A stretch of 5,549 nt of DNA from Candidatus Aenigmatarchaeota archaeon (GTDB lineage: Archaea > Aenigmatarchaeota > Aenigmatarchaeia > QMZP01). Position 1 is the first letter of the stretch, and each line of letters begins with the position of its first letter. The DNA is taken from assembly GCA_017609225.1 (NCBI GenBank), contig JAFCEK010000055.1, forward strand, positions 1 to 5,549, given 5' to 3'. The notes under the pieces were generated by a model. That model saw nothing but the letters and a program-made list of their open reading frames with translations, was not told the origin of the DNA and searched no databases. This document shows positions 5,336-5,549 of this stretch, one piece after another. The translations under genes were made by a program, and so were the position numbers.

Positions 5336-5549
5336 CTACCCGCCGGCAAGCTCCCCTATCCTGTCAATGTACTGCTGGTACAGGGCCAGATTTCCTGCCT
5401 TCAGGGCGTCCTGGGATTTTTTGTATAAATCAGCTATCCTGGATAATATCTGCTCTGCTGTCTGGTTTGATGGCTCAGGGGAGGGGCCCGGGGATGGTGA
5501 AGGCATAACGCCAAAGATTGTGTCCAGCGCATCCTGCAGGTTTTCCTTC
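5336..5549 (-). CDS. UPF0182-like (COG1615) membrane protein, C-terminal fragment
   Basis: An open frame enters from the right edge and ends at TAG (5336-5338), giving the last 70 residues of a longer protein. It reads KENLQDALDTIFG, then a Pro/Ser-rich linker (MPSPSPGPSPEPS), then a helical end containing ILSRIADLYKKSQDALKAG and LYQQYIDRIGELAGG. This architecture, with an 'LQxALxxIFG' segment, a proline-rich linker and a short two-helix 'A..LY..aq.Alk.Gn...Y...id.ig.L' tail, is how I remember the C-termini of UPF0182 proteins. Those are large (~900 residue) multi-pass membrane proteins of unknown function found in actinobacteria, cyanobacteria, clostridia and some archaea. The membrane part is outside the window, so the family call rests on the tail alone. 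It converges on the MGMT-like gene across a 145-bp palindromic spacer. Confidence 0.72.
   Translation of the reverse strand, partial: KENLQDALDTIFGVMPSPSPGPSPEPSNQTAEQILSRIADLYKKSQDALKAGNLALYQQYIDRIGELAGG

Overview
The window looks archaeal, probably from a small-genome DPANN-type lineage (Woesearchaeota/Pacearchaeota-like). Three observations support this. AT-rich TATA-like boxes lie about 25-30 bases upstream of start codons and no Shine-Dalgarno sequence is visible, which suggests leaderless transcripts. Spacers between codirectional genes are only 34-38 bases. The first gene encodes a membrane-anchored thioredoxin-fold protein of a kind common in these archaea. The lineage is inferred from style and families; no marker gene is present.

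Layout, left to right. Bases 1-128 are non-coding and hold inverted repeats followed by one copy of a ~50-bp dispersed repeat. A minus-strand gene (129-1199) encodes an extracytoplasmic DsbA/thioredoxin-fold protein with a single-cysteine CPYG motif. A 73-bp divergent promoter region separates it from a plus-strand run of three genes. These are an 890-residue P2A-type Ca2+-transporting ATPase (1273-3945), an unrecognised 235-residue soluble protein (3980-4687), and a 154-residue MGMT/Ada-fold protein whose alkyl-acceptor cysteine is replaced (4726-5190). Bases 5191-5335 are non-coding and strongly palindromic. They carry a terminator-like hairpin and the second, more complete copy of the dispersed repeat. 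The last 214 bases are the C-terminal end of a minus-strand gene resembling the UPF0182 (COG1615) membrane-protein family, converging on the MGMT-like gene.

The genes do not form an obvious pathway. The thioredoxin-fold protein, the Ca2+ pump and the UPF0182-like protein all act at or outside the membrane; the other two look cytosolic. The two codirectional genes after the pump each have a TATA-like box of their own, so the run may be independently transcribed units rather than one operon. The most unusual signal is the dispersed repeat. Both copies sit in the same orientation, a few bases past the stop codon of a minus-strand gene. They keep a small hairpin but differ by 4-bp indels. No complete mobile element, CRISPR array, tRNA or rRNA is seen.
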